Positions 11,168-22,751 of a DNA stretch of 64,000 nt are shown piece by piece. The first letter of the stretch is position 1, and the number at the start of each line of letters is the position of its first letter. Both the position numbers and the translations under genes were made by a program. Under the pieces are notes generated by a model. The model was given only the letters and a program-made list of their open reading frames with translations. It searched no databases and had not been told where the DNA came from. This DNA is from Chlorops oryzae (taxonomy: Eukaryota > Arthropoda > Insecta > Diptera > Chloropidae): contig CM035806.1 of the NCBI GenBank assembly GCA_020466095.1, positions 168,848,871 through 168,912,870 of the forward strand, given 5' to 3'.

Positions 11168-12254
11168 TTACCAGTTCCAAAGGACTTCCATCGCTTTATC
11201 AAGAAAGCTCGATGGACGCTTAACAATCGGACTCGCGACTCCCGGACTCATAGTATTATTGAAATTTTTTGCTAGACTGCGAATTTGTGGTCGTGACCTA
11301 AACGAATGGAAGTTTAAATAAATGAAGGCATACAATTTGAATTAAACACATTCAATATACTAACGTCTCAAAATCGGAAATATTCTCCTTTTCAACTACG
11401 CTCCTATCACGGCAATAGGTAACACCAATCATAACGTTATTGAAGAGTATCTTCTCATTGTAATTTAATGCATGATCACATTCGGAGCGCGAAAAAAACC
11501 GAATGTGCATCCAGTTGCCATTGTTCGGTGCCAGAATTTTATCGACAATTGTTCCGCAATTCGTAAAGTGCTGCAAAATGGTATTGTACTCAGATGGTGG
11601 ATAACCGAAAACGGTAATCCAGAAATTATCACGCTGAGAATTGGAAGACTGCAGCGGTAAGCCTTTCGACGGTCCATACGGATGAATCGTTTCATATGTT
11701 GATAAATTTTGACGCGATGCATTTATTGAGGCGTTATTCATTAAATTCGAATCGTTTAACAACGGCTGTACGCTCTGATTCAAGCTAAACGCACTCTTGT
11801 TCATATTCGATGTCTGATGCTGACTATAATGCTGACCGCGTATGGGTGTACCCAATTGCGATTGTTCCATTAGATTCGATGCGGTCGCTTTAGCGGACAG
11901 CGTATCGAAAAGACCCAGTATGGGTGGTCCTTGCGCCTGATGTAGCGTTGGCGTTCCTGGCACCGATGTGGCAACCGTCGAATGATGATTCGTCGGCGTT
12001 TGTTGATATTGCGAGCCAAATAGCATCCTTTGACCAGTTACCGAGGGATTGTAGTCTGGCGAGTTTCCACCTAAAATATAATGATGAATGACGATAAATA
12101 CTCGTTGAACATTCGACTTGAACTCACCCATTAGAAAGGAAATATTTCGTGATTTATCTGGTGATGGTGCTTGCGGATCACCCATAAGATAACATGGCAA
12201 ATATGCTGGACTTGTTCCACTGCCGCTTGGACTGCCTAAATTCATTGGTTCCAT
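11168..12254 (-). CDS. Nup35: nucleoporin Nup35 (Nup53/MPPN family), 3 exons
   Basis: Exons on the minus strand are 12254-12128, 12070-11365 and 11297-11168: 963 bp, 320 aa. Nup35 is a scaffold nucleoporin that links inner-ring nucleoporins and touches the nuclear membrane. It opens with MEPMNLGSPSGS, followed by a low-complexity Ser/Thr/Gln-rich half. The family's dimerising RRM-like domain runs from about 190 to 264 (DNFWITVFGYPPSEYN to MIGVTYCRD). The last exon ends with SFLDKAMEVLWNW, the amphipathic membrane-binding helix expected at the C-terminus. This exon matters: a read-through of exon 2 would stop after DFETLVY and lose the helix. Intron 1 (57 nt) is a multiple of three and stop-free, so its retention would insert 19 residues. 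The gene is convergent with aurB and is flanked by two inverted piggyBac-like MITEs. Confidence 0.93.
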
Positions 12255-12685
12255 TTCGTTTGTTTTATATTTAAATTTATTTTAACAGAGAATTTTTGCA
12301 GAATCTCCTTTCTAACAAGTATGCTGTCAATTTTCGGCGCGGTACAAAATGTCAGTCGTGTAAAACAGCTTATTGTCAAAATCTTGGTTATAAGCTTATC
12401 AGGGAGCTCCAAACTGAAAGCTTAGGTTATAAGAGAGCCTTTTGCTATGTTCAGAGAACAATTGAATTCTGTCATTACGAAGAAATTTGCTTCAGCGCCA
12501 TCTATTGACAATTTTTAAAGTAAACTCAACGTCAAATTCCTTCACTTTTTTTCACTCTTGTGTACTACTAGCCGAAGGAAATAATTTGAGCTGTAATTTC
12601 TTTGCGTTCCCCCGAAAGAATTGTTCCATAATTTTTTGTATGAATTGTCAAATTCCTTTACCTTTGTGTACCTGCTAGCATTTAA
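12255..12685. other. Nup35 upstream region
   Basis: Presumed promoter and 5' UTR of Nup35 (transcribed leftwards). No other gene is seen. The TTAA at 12682-12685 is the target of the next MITE. Confidence 0.4.
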
Positions 12686-13213
12686 CCCTCTCAGCCCCAA
12701 ATTTTAACCTGCTGTCTAATACCATTATTTTCGACTCAAAACGAAAGGTGATGGTGAGTTGTTGAACCAGGCGAAGCTTTGAGTTGTTTTGATCCATCAT
12801 ATTGGTGCTGAAATAAATTATCTCCAAAAAAGAGAAAGGCCTATAACTTTTTGAACAAGCAACAAAATTACAAAAATTTTATTTTTCCTCATTTTTTGTT
12901 ATATTTGCGCTTCAAGTCTGCAAAAATGAATAGTAATCAAAATTATTTTTAATCAAAATAACCAATTACTATAAAGTCATTACCTTTGAAAATATTCAAA
13001 ATTTTAACTATTTTCTACATGTTCACACTCTACGGCAAACAAATTTGAAATAAAAGGATTCTCTTTGAAAAATTGTAACGTATTCTTTTCTAAGACAATT
13101 AATCGACGGCACTTTATTAAAATCAAAAAAATTTTCTGCATCACATAGGCGTAGCTGCAAAAAGAAGGAGGACGTTCGAATGTTGCTTATATGCAACATT
13201 GGGCACGAAAGGG
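12686..13213 (-). mobile_element. piggyBac-like MITE, copy 2 (inverted)
   Basis: Also 528 bp and highly similar to 10353-10880 in the opposite orientation. It starts CCCTCTCAGCCCC and ends with CACGAAAGGG, with TTAA on both sides (12682-12685, 13214-13217). Confidence 0.88.
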
Positions 13214-14702
13214 TTAAGTAAAATTTTTCCGGGAATCTGAATATGTAGGAAGATATTTTTTACTTAAATGCTTATAAATTACGCATTTTTAATGCGAATT
13301 TCATCTGCAAGGGCTTCCTTTCTTCCTAAAAGATCATTCTTTGATGCTTAGAGCCTATACTGAGATATCCACTAAATAAAAATGAACACATGAAAAAAAA
13401 AATATATCGAAAATTACTTTACGTAATTACTTTACATTCGCTTATACTGAGATGTCAATTAAAGTATTGAGTGCGCAGGGTTGCATGCGGCTTTCCTGCT
13501 TTACTTCACCAGAGCAATTATCATGTCAATTTTTTACGCAAAGTAAATGCGAGAACAGCTGATTGCGACATATTTCGGAAAACAAATATGGACACCGACT
13601 TCGTAGGTATAAAACTTTTGACATACTTATTTTGAAGAATTTGAGAAGCGTGAATATATAGTTGTCTCTTGCACACAATGCGAGGTCGTAGCGAACAGGC
13701 TCCTAATGTGCAAGTATTTACTGCATAGCGGTATTCACTATCCAGTGCATTTGGCCGTGCATTTGAGAATGAGCAAAATATTTATGCTTTTTTGCTCTTT
13801 ACACTAACAAAATGTACACGTATGCATATGCTCCGATTTTGCACAAATGCTCCGCCTAAGCCTAGTGCAAAAATCAGTTTCGTGCATGTGCACAACTTTC
13901 CAACTGTCTTAGGGATGCTGGGTAAATATCGATCTTTGAAGATTATCGTTGTTCAAAATTTAAACATCTTTGTTGTATTATAATGTTGAGAGTTACTACA
14001 CTTTCAGAATAAATGAACCATAAAATAAGCTTTTGGCAATATCTTAGTACTATCACCGATTAAAACTGGCCATCGCTTCAAGGTTCTGAATGCTTGCAAC
14101 ATCGATAATTATAAAACAATGAGCATCCCTAATCCTGCTTCATAAAATATGCACCGTGTGCTTCGAAAATACACTCACAGTTTCTTGCAAATGCAAAATA
14201 AAATTTGCAAATGCACATTGTTGATAGGAAATCGAACTACCATTAATGTCATAGTAAAGAATATCAAATCGCTTAAGTATGCCCGGAAATAAATGGAATG
14301 TACTAAACCCTACTTATATTCAAAACTCAGAAAACGGAAAAATAGCTATGTATATCTTAAAAATTGTTCTCATTAAAAAAAAATATCTCACTACATTTAC
14401 GGATACAGCGCAAAATTTTAACTAAGGAATGACCTTCAAATGCCGTAGGTCGCAAGTTTATAAAATGTTTGTATACTAGTGTAATTATTGCACGTCGAAG
14501 CGCAGCGGAAAACAGCTCCTACTATTTTTATAGCAGCGTAGTTGTATTGCAAGACAAAATTATAGGTATTCAAGCAGCTGTAGAAATTCCATTGTGCAAA
14601 TTTTGCACGGACAAAGTTTCCACTTTTGCATGAACGACCCTGTTAGCAAGGTGTATAAAGTAGGCGCGATATTAGCGAAATTTTAAAACATTATAGCTTT
14701 AA
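13214..14702. other. gene-free region with decayed repeats
   Basis: No gene recognised. GGTATTCA/GTGCA words near 13730-13900 and 14560-14640 resemble the ends of the hairpin element at 5765-5886, suggesting decayed relatives. The rest is AT-rich. Confidence 0.5.
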
Positions 14703-15225
14703 GCCCAAAATCCAACATTGCGAGAGCGCGAGATGAGACGCACACGAATTTCAATACATTCAATTATATTGGTTCAAGCTCCAATGTATCGCACTGCGAG
14801 ACCTCGTAGCGAGAAAATTTTGAAAAATTGAATATTTCTCGTTGCGAGTCAATTTCGACAGGTTAATGATGTAGCTATTTTTTTTTGAGTACTCGCTATT
14901 GGGTACTCGTTTAAACTGATAAAACAAAATCTGTTCACTGTTCCGTGAAAAAGAGCTTTTAGAATATTTCGCGAGCTTTGGTTCATTTTGAAAAGTTTTG
15001 AAAATTTTGATTTAAAATTTAAACTCAAATGATAACGTAAATTTTTATGAGTACTCGGTACTCATTAGATTGGTACTCGGTTCAAATATTGCATTACTAG
15101 AAGTGAAATTATGCTTTCATCTGCGTGACGCAAAACTCTCATTGGAGATTGAAATGCGTCACGCAAAACATTTTCGTAACGTCGCGCACTCTCGCATCGG
15201 GCTCTCGCAATATTGGATTTTCGGC
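14703..15225 (+). mobile_element. 523-bp MITE (GCCCAAAATCCAA ends)
   Basis: The ends are imperfect inverted repeats of about 28 bp: GCCCAAAATCCAACATTGCG at left and the inverse of GCCGAAAATCCAATATTGCG at right. TTTAA precedes the left end and follows the right end, a plausible target duplication. The interior is AT-rich with CGAGAG and GCGTCACG words; no coding region. Confidence 0.7.
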
Positions 15226-15408
15226 TTTAATTAAAGGCAGTTATTTTAAACAATTTTTTTATATGGAAATGGTTGGCGCAGTAGGCTTGGGCTTTACAAA
15301 TTTCCACTACTTAAGTAGTCATATAGCAGCGGACAGGGAAAGGAAGAAGAAATACTTGGAGTTGTGACACTGTGCGACGAACGTATGTAGATTGTATGGT
15401 ACTAGAGA

Positions 15409-15634
15409 CTGATACAAGAACAAGAAGCCACTGAGTGGGAATACGCACAACGTGTAAACAATGGATCGCTGTGCATTGTTGTTTCCATGTTGAATAACGG
15501 CTTTGTTAATTTTGAATAGCATGGCGAAACAAAACAATTTCTCCAGATGACGCATCGAAACTGCAATTTGGATTTGGGCTTTAATATAGCAGTTATTTAA
15601 AAAATTTTTTAATGAATGTTTTCTTGTATGCATG
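15409..15634 (+). mobile_element. decayed MITE family B copy
   Basis: It retains recognisable stretches of family B: TGATACAAGAA at left, TTGTTGTTTCCATG and AGCATGGCGAAACAAA inside, and TTTTCTTGTATGCATG at right. Many substitutions and small gaps separate it from the three intact copies, so it is the oldest member here. Confidence 0.6.
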
Positions 15635-16063
15635 GTATTACAGATTTCTATGAGTTGATTAGGAGAAGAAAATATGAGTGCAATGGGAAACGGTAGATAG
15701 ATGGCCCATGACAGAAAAAGATGCGCATAGCGAAAACAATCAAAGCGCATCGTGTGAGTTCCATGAACCGGCTTTAATTTTTAATGCAGGGAAACGAAAC
15801 AATTTCCGCCTCCGTCTCCCCTTTAATAAAAAGACGTTTATAAAAATAAAATATAATTTGGTTCCCGGGGCGGCAGCCCCCTTCTCCTTCCCATACTACA
15901 CTACTGGCCATGTCAAAAAAAAGTTTCGTTGTTCATGAGAAGGTCCAAACATCTGGAAATAGGAGTTAAAACCTTCATAAAAAATTTTTTTTAAATAAGT
16001 AATAAGTAATTTATTATTATAAAAAATTTGTTCCCAATGATTTTTCTTCTGAATTCCTAACAG
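15635..16063. other. intergenic, nothing recognised
   Basis: AT-rich; open frames here show no domain. A phrase near 15571-15612 (GGCTTTAAT...GCAGTTATTT) repeats the flank at 15223-15260, a small local duplication. Confidence 0.4.
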
Positions 16064-16204
16064 GTTCAGATTCCAGTGCCAAATGATAGTGCCAAATCGG
16101 ATAAAAATTTCCTTCGCACCTACACTTACAACGGCTCACAGCTAAACTGGACAAAAGATAAGAAGAAACTAATCGAAACGAGACGAGACGAGACAAGACA
16201 ATAG
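16064..16204 (+). CDS. candidate terminal exon, unrecognised
   Basis: A good acceptor (a T-rich tract, then CTAACAG at 16057-16063) is followed by 46 open codons ending in TAG. The predicted tail begins VQIPVPNDSAKSDKNFL and turns basic. I do not recognise it, and I cannot identify a partner exon. It could easily be chance. Confidence 0.15.
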   Translation, partial: VQIPVPNDSAKSDKNFLRTYTYNGSQLNWTKDKKKLIETRRDETRQ

Positions 16205-17961
16205 AGGAATATCCAATTATTTCGGTGATTGTCCCACTTTTGTGAACAAATTAAAATCCCATAAAGTCAAATGAATTTGCATTAAGCCAAGAGCGTGCGT
16301 ATTGAGCGGTAGAGGGCCAGAGGATAGACGAGTTTCGGGCTGGAAGATCACTGTCGTCTTTGCAATGAAATTATCATCAGTATACTGATAATATATACTG
16401 CGCTGATTCTGAGGGCTCCGCATTAACCGACAAATCGCCGCACATGAGAACAGACAGACGACTGGCCGATGACATCGAGCACAATAATCCAACCCATGAA
16501 GACAACGGAAAATCGCACATATAATCGTTTGCGGTCAGTTAAGGAAATGAGCAACACACACCGAAGGATGCTAAAAATTTCACAGTCAAAGGATAATCGG
16601 GATTAAATCTCTTTTAAGAGTTAATGTTTACGTACGCACCTACGACTTTTTTTATTTTAATTTTAATTTTTTTTTTTTTTTATTTTATTTAATTTTTTTT
16701 TTTTTCATTTTTGTAGAAAGGACATAGGACGAACGACGTAGAGAGTGTGTTGATAGCAAATGGACAAGTCTGTTCGGGAAAATAATGGAAGGTTGGGTAA
16801 AAGCAAACATTTGCCGAAAGAAAAATATTTTTGCAAGTGCAACAACGTCGCAGGCAATTGTAAGGATAATCAAAACAATTCGAATGTAGTCTCGGTAGCA
16901 AGAAGCTAACAGGCCTCATGCGCATTTGTTTTTTTTTTAAACAGCGAGAGGAAGAGAACGAGAGTGCGAAACGCATGCGTGACGGTTGAGCAGGAGGCTC
17001 AAAAGAACGAAAGACAGAGCGAGAGAGAGAGAGTGAGAGACATACGAGCTTGACCATATTAATTTAAGTGATCAAGCAACCCCGAACATATGCGTTTGAC
17101 CCTTCGTTTGGCTGCGTGGAAAATCAAAAATAAATATTTGATTAGGCTCAAAAAAAAAAAAAAAAAAATATAGGAAAAAGAAAATTCTTCGACAAAAGGA
17201 CGAGCAATTCGAGAAAATTGGGAGAAAAAAAAAAACGGGAAATTGAAAATTACAGTACGCCTACGCCAAGCAATCGTTCGAGCCGATAATGCTATGAAAA
17301 TATTTATTTTTCCCTAAATAGCAGACATCACCTCGCCTCCAGCCGCTCGATAATTTTGGCGAAATTCAATTTGCGCTCTCTCTCTCTTTCTCTTTCTCTC
17401 TTTCGCAGTCTCTGTTTCGTGACAAAAGCGCATCCAACTGAGTATAATTTTTGTTGTTTTGTGATTTGATGGTTTCTTTTTTTTTTTTTGTACTCCAGGA
17501 TAATTAAAATTTCATTGGAATTTCAGAGTTATTTTAGTCAATCCATTGAGGTGTCAGTCCCATCCTTCGTAATTCAATTTTTGTCAGTGCAGACATAATG
17601 AATGCCTACATACATAATTCACGCATAAAAGACCCGAAACTGATCGTCTTAAAATGGGAATTTTTTTTTTTTTAGCAATGCTGACGAATATCCTTTTTGA
17701 ACGAATTTTAACATTATGGCGGCCCTAACTCTGGAGTCTTTTGTAAAAAAAATCCGGGCTATAGGGGGTCTTAGACAGTGCTCTCTTTATCCGAAAAATT
17801 CGAAGTTCGACCCTAACTAAAATTCTGGTTACCATCTCATAACATTTAATACCTACCCCTCCTCGTCCTGATTCATCTTCCTCACAAAGACCTTAACTTC
17901 TTCGGAATTCAGAGAAATTCAAGCCCCGATTTATGGGTTGGCGAGCCGGGTAAATGCCCAG
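16205..17961. other. gene-free region with low-complexity tracts
   Basis: No gene recognised. Holds poly-T runs (16668-16703), a GA-rich stretch (16940-17040), a CT-rich stretch (17375-17405) and poly-A/poly-T runs. GA-rich DNA in flies can bind GAGA factor, but no promoter can be assigned. The last 8 bases (17954-17961) are the ATGCCCAG target copy of the next element. Confidence 0.45.
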
Positions 17962-18224
17962 CATTGGCGTAGCGAGGTCTAATTTTGACGTGGGCGAGAT
18001 GAACTAGCGAGGCCCTATAACATTTTTTTTTTTTTTTATACTTACGAACTATGCCTGCACCCTTCAATCTTATGCTCGCTTACATCGGAGATCTGATTTA
18101 TGCTAAAATATAGTTATGTGGGTGCCCTAAGTCCTTTAAAATTCAATTGACTTCGTGCGAGGTCCCTTTAAGTGCGAGGCCGTGTGTGATAGTCCCACTT
18201 CGCCGACGCCCCGCTACGCCACTG
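17962..18224 (+). mobile_element. hAT-like MITE with perfect 8-bp duplication
   Basis: A 263-bp element starting CATTGGCGTAGCG and ending CGCTACGCCACTG, flanked by an exact ATGCCCAG duplication (17954-17961, 18225-18232). The CAGTGG-type ends and 8-bp duplication are typical of hAT elements. No protein is encoded. Confidence 0.88.
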
Positions 18225-18269
18225 ATGCCCAGAGCAGCTCTGTAAACAACAGCCTTATGCCCTATTCAG

Positions 18270-18810
18270 ACCATATATAACTATATATGTCACTCAGGAG
18301 CCGTTTCTATTTTGGCTCTTTTCAAACAAGGTCTTGGGTACCCACCACGGTCTTGGGTACCCACCACGGTCTTGGGTACCCACCACGGTCTTGGGTACCC
18401 ACCACGGTCTTGGGTACCCACCACGGTCTTGGGTACCCACCACGGTCTTGGGTACCCACCACGGTCTTGGGTACCCACCACGGTCTTGGGTACCCACCAG
18501 GTCTTGGTACCCACCACGGTCTTGGGTACCCACCACGGTCTTGGGTACCCACCACGGTCTTGGGTACCCACCACTTGGAGTCTTGGGTACCCACCACGGT
18601 CTTGGGTACCCACACGAGTTTGTACCCACCACGTCTTGGTTTACCACCACGGTACCTTGTACCCAACCACGGTCTTGGTACCACCAAAATGAGCATTTTT
18701 CACTTAGTACTCAACAAAATATTTCTCTCTCGCTCTTTTTTTTGCCTGCCGAGTAACATCTCTTTCTATCTGGCGCGAAATGTCCCGCCCAAAATCTATG
18801 AGAGTGCATT
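18270..18810 (+). mobile_element. MITE family A, copy 3, carrying an expanded minisatellite
   Basis: Left and right ends match copies 1 and 2 (GTCACTCAGGAGCCGTTTC at left; GCCCAAAATCTATGAGAGTG at right). The interior has grown by about 310 bp because the 19-bp unit is present about 18 times instead of once or twice. Confidence 0.88.
18330..18684 (+). repeat. 19-bp minisatellite inside MITE A
   Basis: Head-to-tail units of GGTCTTGGGTACCCACCAC. About 15 are clear; the last three or four are degenerate, with small indels. Each unit contains the palindrome GGGTACCC. Because 19 is not a multiple of three, all frames stay open and mimic Gly/Tyr/Pro-rich proteins; these are not genes. Confidence 0.92.
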
Positions 18811-19742
18811 TAACTGAATTTAGCCTCTTTAAATGCAGAGAAATTAACCCATGAGTTTAGCCGTTTTATATATGCAACCCTTACCTTTTACTCCCTTTTT
18901 TTACAGCACTGAACGTCTCAATAATAATATGCTTAAAGTTTTTTTTTTTTTTTTTTTCTGCTCATGTTCCATTTTGCAGTTTTTAAATAAAACAAATGCT
19001 CCAGACCGAAAACTTGTTTCAAAATCAATCAAAAAAAAAAAACAGCTGTTTGAAGTCGTAAATGCAGATGCAGAAACGGAAAGTCTGAAAGGGTTTTTGA
19101 GTATAAAATCATACTAAAGGATGCTTAATTCAAGATTTTAAATGCATGGCCGGAAAGGGCTCTATTCGGTAAGAAATACCAGAAAATTTAGAATACATTC
19201 TGCCAATGGAAATTGAAATAAAGGTATCCATTAATAATTATTCGTATTAGCAACCTCTGACGGCATAAACATGACTTCGATATTGAATAATATTTATCAA
19301 TTCTTTGTAATGATGTTTTGAATTTCGATAATGGAAACTATTTTTTGTATTATTGGCCACTTAACACTATTTTGACATATTGTACTTTCAGAAAAAATTT
19401 GCACTTCAATTATTTTGTAGAAATGATTGGTTTCGACTCAATTTGAAAAGATTTTGTGTCAAAAATTCTTACGTTGTATGGCCTTTTACTTAAGGATTGT
19501 ATTTGCATTTAGCAATTTGAGAAAAATTGTCTATAATGAATGGTAAAGTTGCGGTTCCCGACTAATATTATTAAACCACTTCAAACATTTTGACAAATCG
19601 AATTGGCGTCACTAGATTTTACGGTGTCGATCGAAATCAATTCATACTCATCGATATGTATTTGTTTGCTAGACAAGCATCGTTGGGAGTGATAAACCGA
19701 TCTAGATGAATTGCATAAAGTAGGATGAATAATTCTCCTTTT
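18811..19742. other. gene-free region
   Basis: AT-rich with a poly-T run near 18940. Around 19629-19702 there are words shared with the family C element that follows, so part may be a rearranged piece of it. No gene recognised. Confidence 0.4.
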
Positions 19743-20306
19743 GCCTTTTCACTTCAAAGGTACATTAGGTACAATTTGTCCATTTTAGGTACAATTTCAA
19801 GAGGAAGAAATTTTGCTAGTGAATGAAATGGTGAAAGGTCTGCTGTGGTTATCCGCGACTACTCCTGATTCTATTGCAACATTCTCAAGAAATTTAGACA
19901 GAAGCGGCATTGGCCGTCATAAGAATATATATCACGGGTTGGTCATCGAAATTGGAATAGATTACTCCATCGTATTAGTAGGTACTTCTCGTTTTGCTAG
20001 ACAATGTCATCGTTCGGGAGTGAATAACACCTTCTCTCGATGACATTGCCATTAGAATTGGTATGAATAATATCTCCATTAAATGACCATGTCATCAGAT
20101 TTGAGAAGTACTCAAATTTTCCCCCTTGATGTCTTCGGTGAAAACATGAATGAATTTACCATTTATAAGAAAAATTCCGGCTGGGTATATTATTTGTCAT
20201 TTATGAAAAATATTCTGGCTGGGTATATTAGGTACACTTTACTATATTTAGGTACAATTTATGGATCATTTTAGGTACACCCTGAAATTTCCATTTTCCA
20301 ACACTG
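19743..20306 (-). mobile_element. hAT-like family C, copy 2 (inverted, truncated)
   Basis: Matches 3630-4898 in inverse orientation. It ends TTTTCCAACACTG, the inverse of CAGTGTTGGAAAA. Repeated GTACCTAAAATG words are shared. The other end is missing, and about half of the longer copy is absent. Confidence 0.6.
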
Positions 20307-21547
20307 GTTCCGATGTAAATTTTTAGGTAAAAAAAAACATTTTTTTTTTTACTGAACTGCGGCCAGCCGAATTTTCTGAAGTTTTCTTGCTATGGACTTT
20401 TTCAGTCCATAGCTTCAGCGGCAAAAAAAAAAACCCCTGCATCAGGCCCTGGTGAAATTTTTTTCACAAACTTTAGCGGAGAAATTTTCTGTTTTCTGGC
20501 AACGCTCAAAAGCCATTGATAGACTCTATTTCAATCTCATACTTATGTTAATTCGTGGTTTCTTTTATATGTTTAGAACGCGGTTCGGTCCGATTTCATT
20601 CCGGAATGTGACGATCGCGAACGGTACAGTACGAATGCGAATGGATGTACATACATACATAATATCGATGGACGTTTCCATGCTGCTGGCTTGACTGGCT
20701 TGTTTCCAAAGTCTAACCTGCAGCCGTATCGTTTAAATGTGTACCGCACAAACATATGTTGGAATGCATATAAATCCATATGTATGTATGTATTTCTAAT
20801 ACGCGTGTGATAATCCCGAGCATTGAAACATCATTCATTGATCCTTCATCGGCAGCGCGAGCAACGGTGGAAAATTAGCGGGGAAAACCCGCAGGCCTAA
20901 ACGAATTTTCGATTTCGATTCCGAACAGGTAAGCGTGTGTCCTTTAAATGCTTCTTAAATGTACTTCGATGGTAAATTCGATTTCGATTACGGTTCCGGC
21001 TTAGCGTAGACGCTGCAAAGTCCGGAAATTGGGGAATTCCACAAATGACGATACACAAAACGTACAGAGAACAGATGTACTTAGCGGGCGTCGGATTGCC
21101 GATTGCCGATTGCATGATGCGTCCGACCATCTAGACATGAAAATCCGTCCGTTCATTAAGCGTAATTGAAACGATTTAAGGCGCTGTCCTGCGGTTCTTG
21201 CGGTCGCCATAAGCGATTTCCATGACGTTAAAGTGTGTCTTAGCGCCACTGTCTAAATTGATGCGGGACTTAGACAACAGGGTTTAGCGATTCTTAAACA
21301 TTAATTCCATTCAAAAGTCGCAGCGCGACGGAATTAATATTAAGGATAAGAAATCCTAATAATTTCTGAAAGGGACAACCGGTATCGGAAGCGATTACGC
21401 AATAGTCAATAGCAAAAGATAGGAGGAGAGGGATATATTGGGAAAGAGAAATCATAGGAATACTTTTTTTTTTCTTTTGGATATTTGCATGATTTCATTT
21501 CGAAGGACATCAAGGAAGGTCTTTAAGGTGTAAATTTGAAAGCAGTG
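20307..21547. other. gene-free region with a strong splice donor
   Basis: No coding gene recognised. A strong donor context (AACAG then GTAAGC, junction after 20928) follows a GC-richer stretch (20810-20928) and could end an untranslated 5' exon of a plus-strand gene. No promoter or partner exon can be shown. Confidence 0.3.
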
Positions 21548-21708
21548 TAATCTCTCGTAAGCGGACATCTACGGGACCGAAAACTAAGGGAGGTGTCCGA
21601 TTAAGAGGGAACTATTTGAAGAGTAGGAATACTAGATAGAGTATTGCCAAAAGGCATCCGATTAACCAGGGGTGTTTGCTTAAGAGATGTGTCCGCATGG
21701 AGAGAGTA
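21548..21708 (+). mobile_element. pogo/Tigger-like MITE, copy 1
   Basis: The ends are inverted TAATCTCTC...GCGGACA and TGTCCGC...GAGAGAGTA. The interior reads CATCTACGGGACCGAAAA and further TGTCCG words. A second copy at 40499-40910 has a giant CT tract in the same left terminus. The 'CTCTC...GCGGACA' style resembles pogo/Tigger ends, and TA flanks are plausible. Confidence 0.65.
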
Positions 21709-21817
21709 TAAAGCCATAGTTATAGACAAATTCCGATTGAGTTGATTGTAATACATTAGGCGCCAACAGGCGCGTACGGAGACAATTATTTCGCGAGGGT
21801 TTTGGGTATAATGAAAC

Positions 21818-21987
21818 CAGGTGCGGACTGGGCTTATGGGTAAGGAGTTTTTATTTTTATTTTTTTATAAGTATGTATGAAGCTTGTTTCAGATAAACTT
21901 TAAAAACCCCATTTTACCAGTTTTTTAGCTGTTGGGTTTTGTTTCTTAGGTAATGGGGCCCGGTTTTTGACCCCCAGTCCGCCCCTG
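21818..21987 (+). mobile_element. hAT-like MITE, 170 bp
   Basis: Starts CAGGTGCGGACTGG and ends CCAGTCCGCCCCTG. The flanks AATGAAAC (21810-21817) and AATGAATC (21988-21995) match at 7 of 8 bases, a decayed 8-bp target duplication. Confidence 0.78.
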
Positions 21988-22751
21988 AATGAATCTTTTT
22001 TATCAGACGTTTCCAGTGCTCCATTGTGATTCCTCACATTTCGGTTTTAGGGGGTGGGGGTTATTAACCCCCCCCAAAAAACAACCCTCTGCGTACACCA
22101 CTGACAGTCATGGGCTAAACCAGCGTAGGGCAGGGGGGCCATTGCCCCCCTCCCCCCTTATTAAATGACCTCATAAGTCACTAGAATCGAATTTTTCAGG
22201 TTTTAATGGACTTTTTTGTTTTTTTATCCTTAATTCTTTTGTCAAGGAGAGCGGAATGTCTTAGCTTATGTATTCTTCTACAAAAATACGCATCTCTACC
22301 TTTAAAGAATTATTGTCAGCAAGAAAGTTTATGTTAGAGAAAATTAGACTTCAGAGGTTTTTGAAAGGGCCGCTTCAAATATTTAACTTGATTGAGAATT
22401 CTTGATCCTTGATCCTGAGGGACTAAGACCTGTCATATGGTATTTTTCTGGTTTTTTTTTAAATCTCTGTTTCTCTCAAATGTTAACCTTTCTCAGTCCC
22501 CGAAAGGATGAATTTATGACTTTGGGCTCTCACAATAAGCTCTTGTAAAAAAGCTCTTAAAGGGTGCGTTTTCCTTCTCATCGTCCAATACGAATTCGAT
22601 TTCATACATCGAATGAGGAGTCCATACAGTAAGAAACATATATGTGTGTATAAATGTTTGTATGTAGGTGTAAGACTCCTTCTGCGTTCATATTTGACTC
22701 TTATTTTCCCATACACATATTTGAGCCATTTAGATTTCTTCAGCTCTCGCA
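21988..22751. other. gene-free region
   Basis: No gene recognised. Runs of G and C around 22050-22160 look like further decayed ends of CAGGGGCGG-type repeats. Confidence 0.4.

Noticed and set aside
11352..12254. Nup35 as a single uninterrupted 300-codon frame
   Set aside because: It would include a clear 57-nt GT-AG intron and end before the conserved C-terminal helix, which is in the next exon.
18330..18684. Possible CRISPR-like array
   Set aside because: The units are contiguous with no unique spacers, and the locus is in an animal genome inside a MITE.
18287..18817. Several overlapping frames of 107-176 codons rich in Gly, Tyr, Pro and Thr
   Set aside because: All are translations of the 19-bp minisatellite; frames on both strands are open at once.
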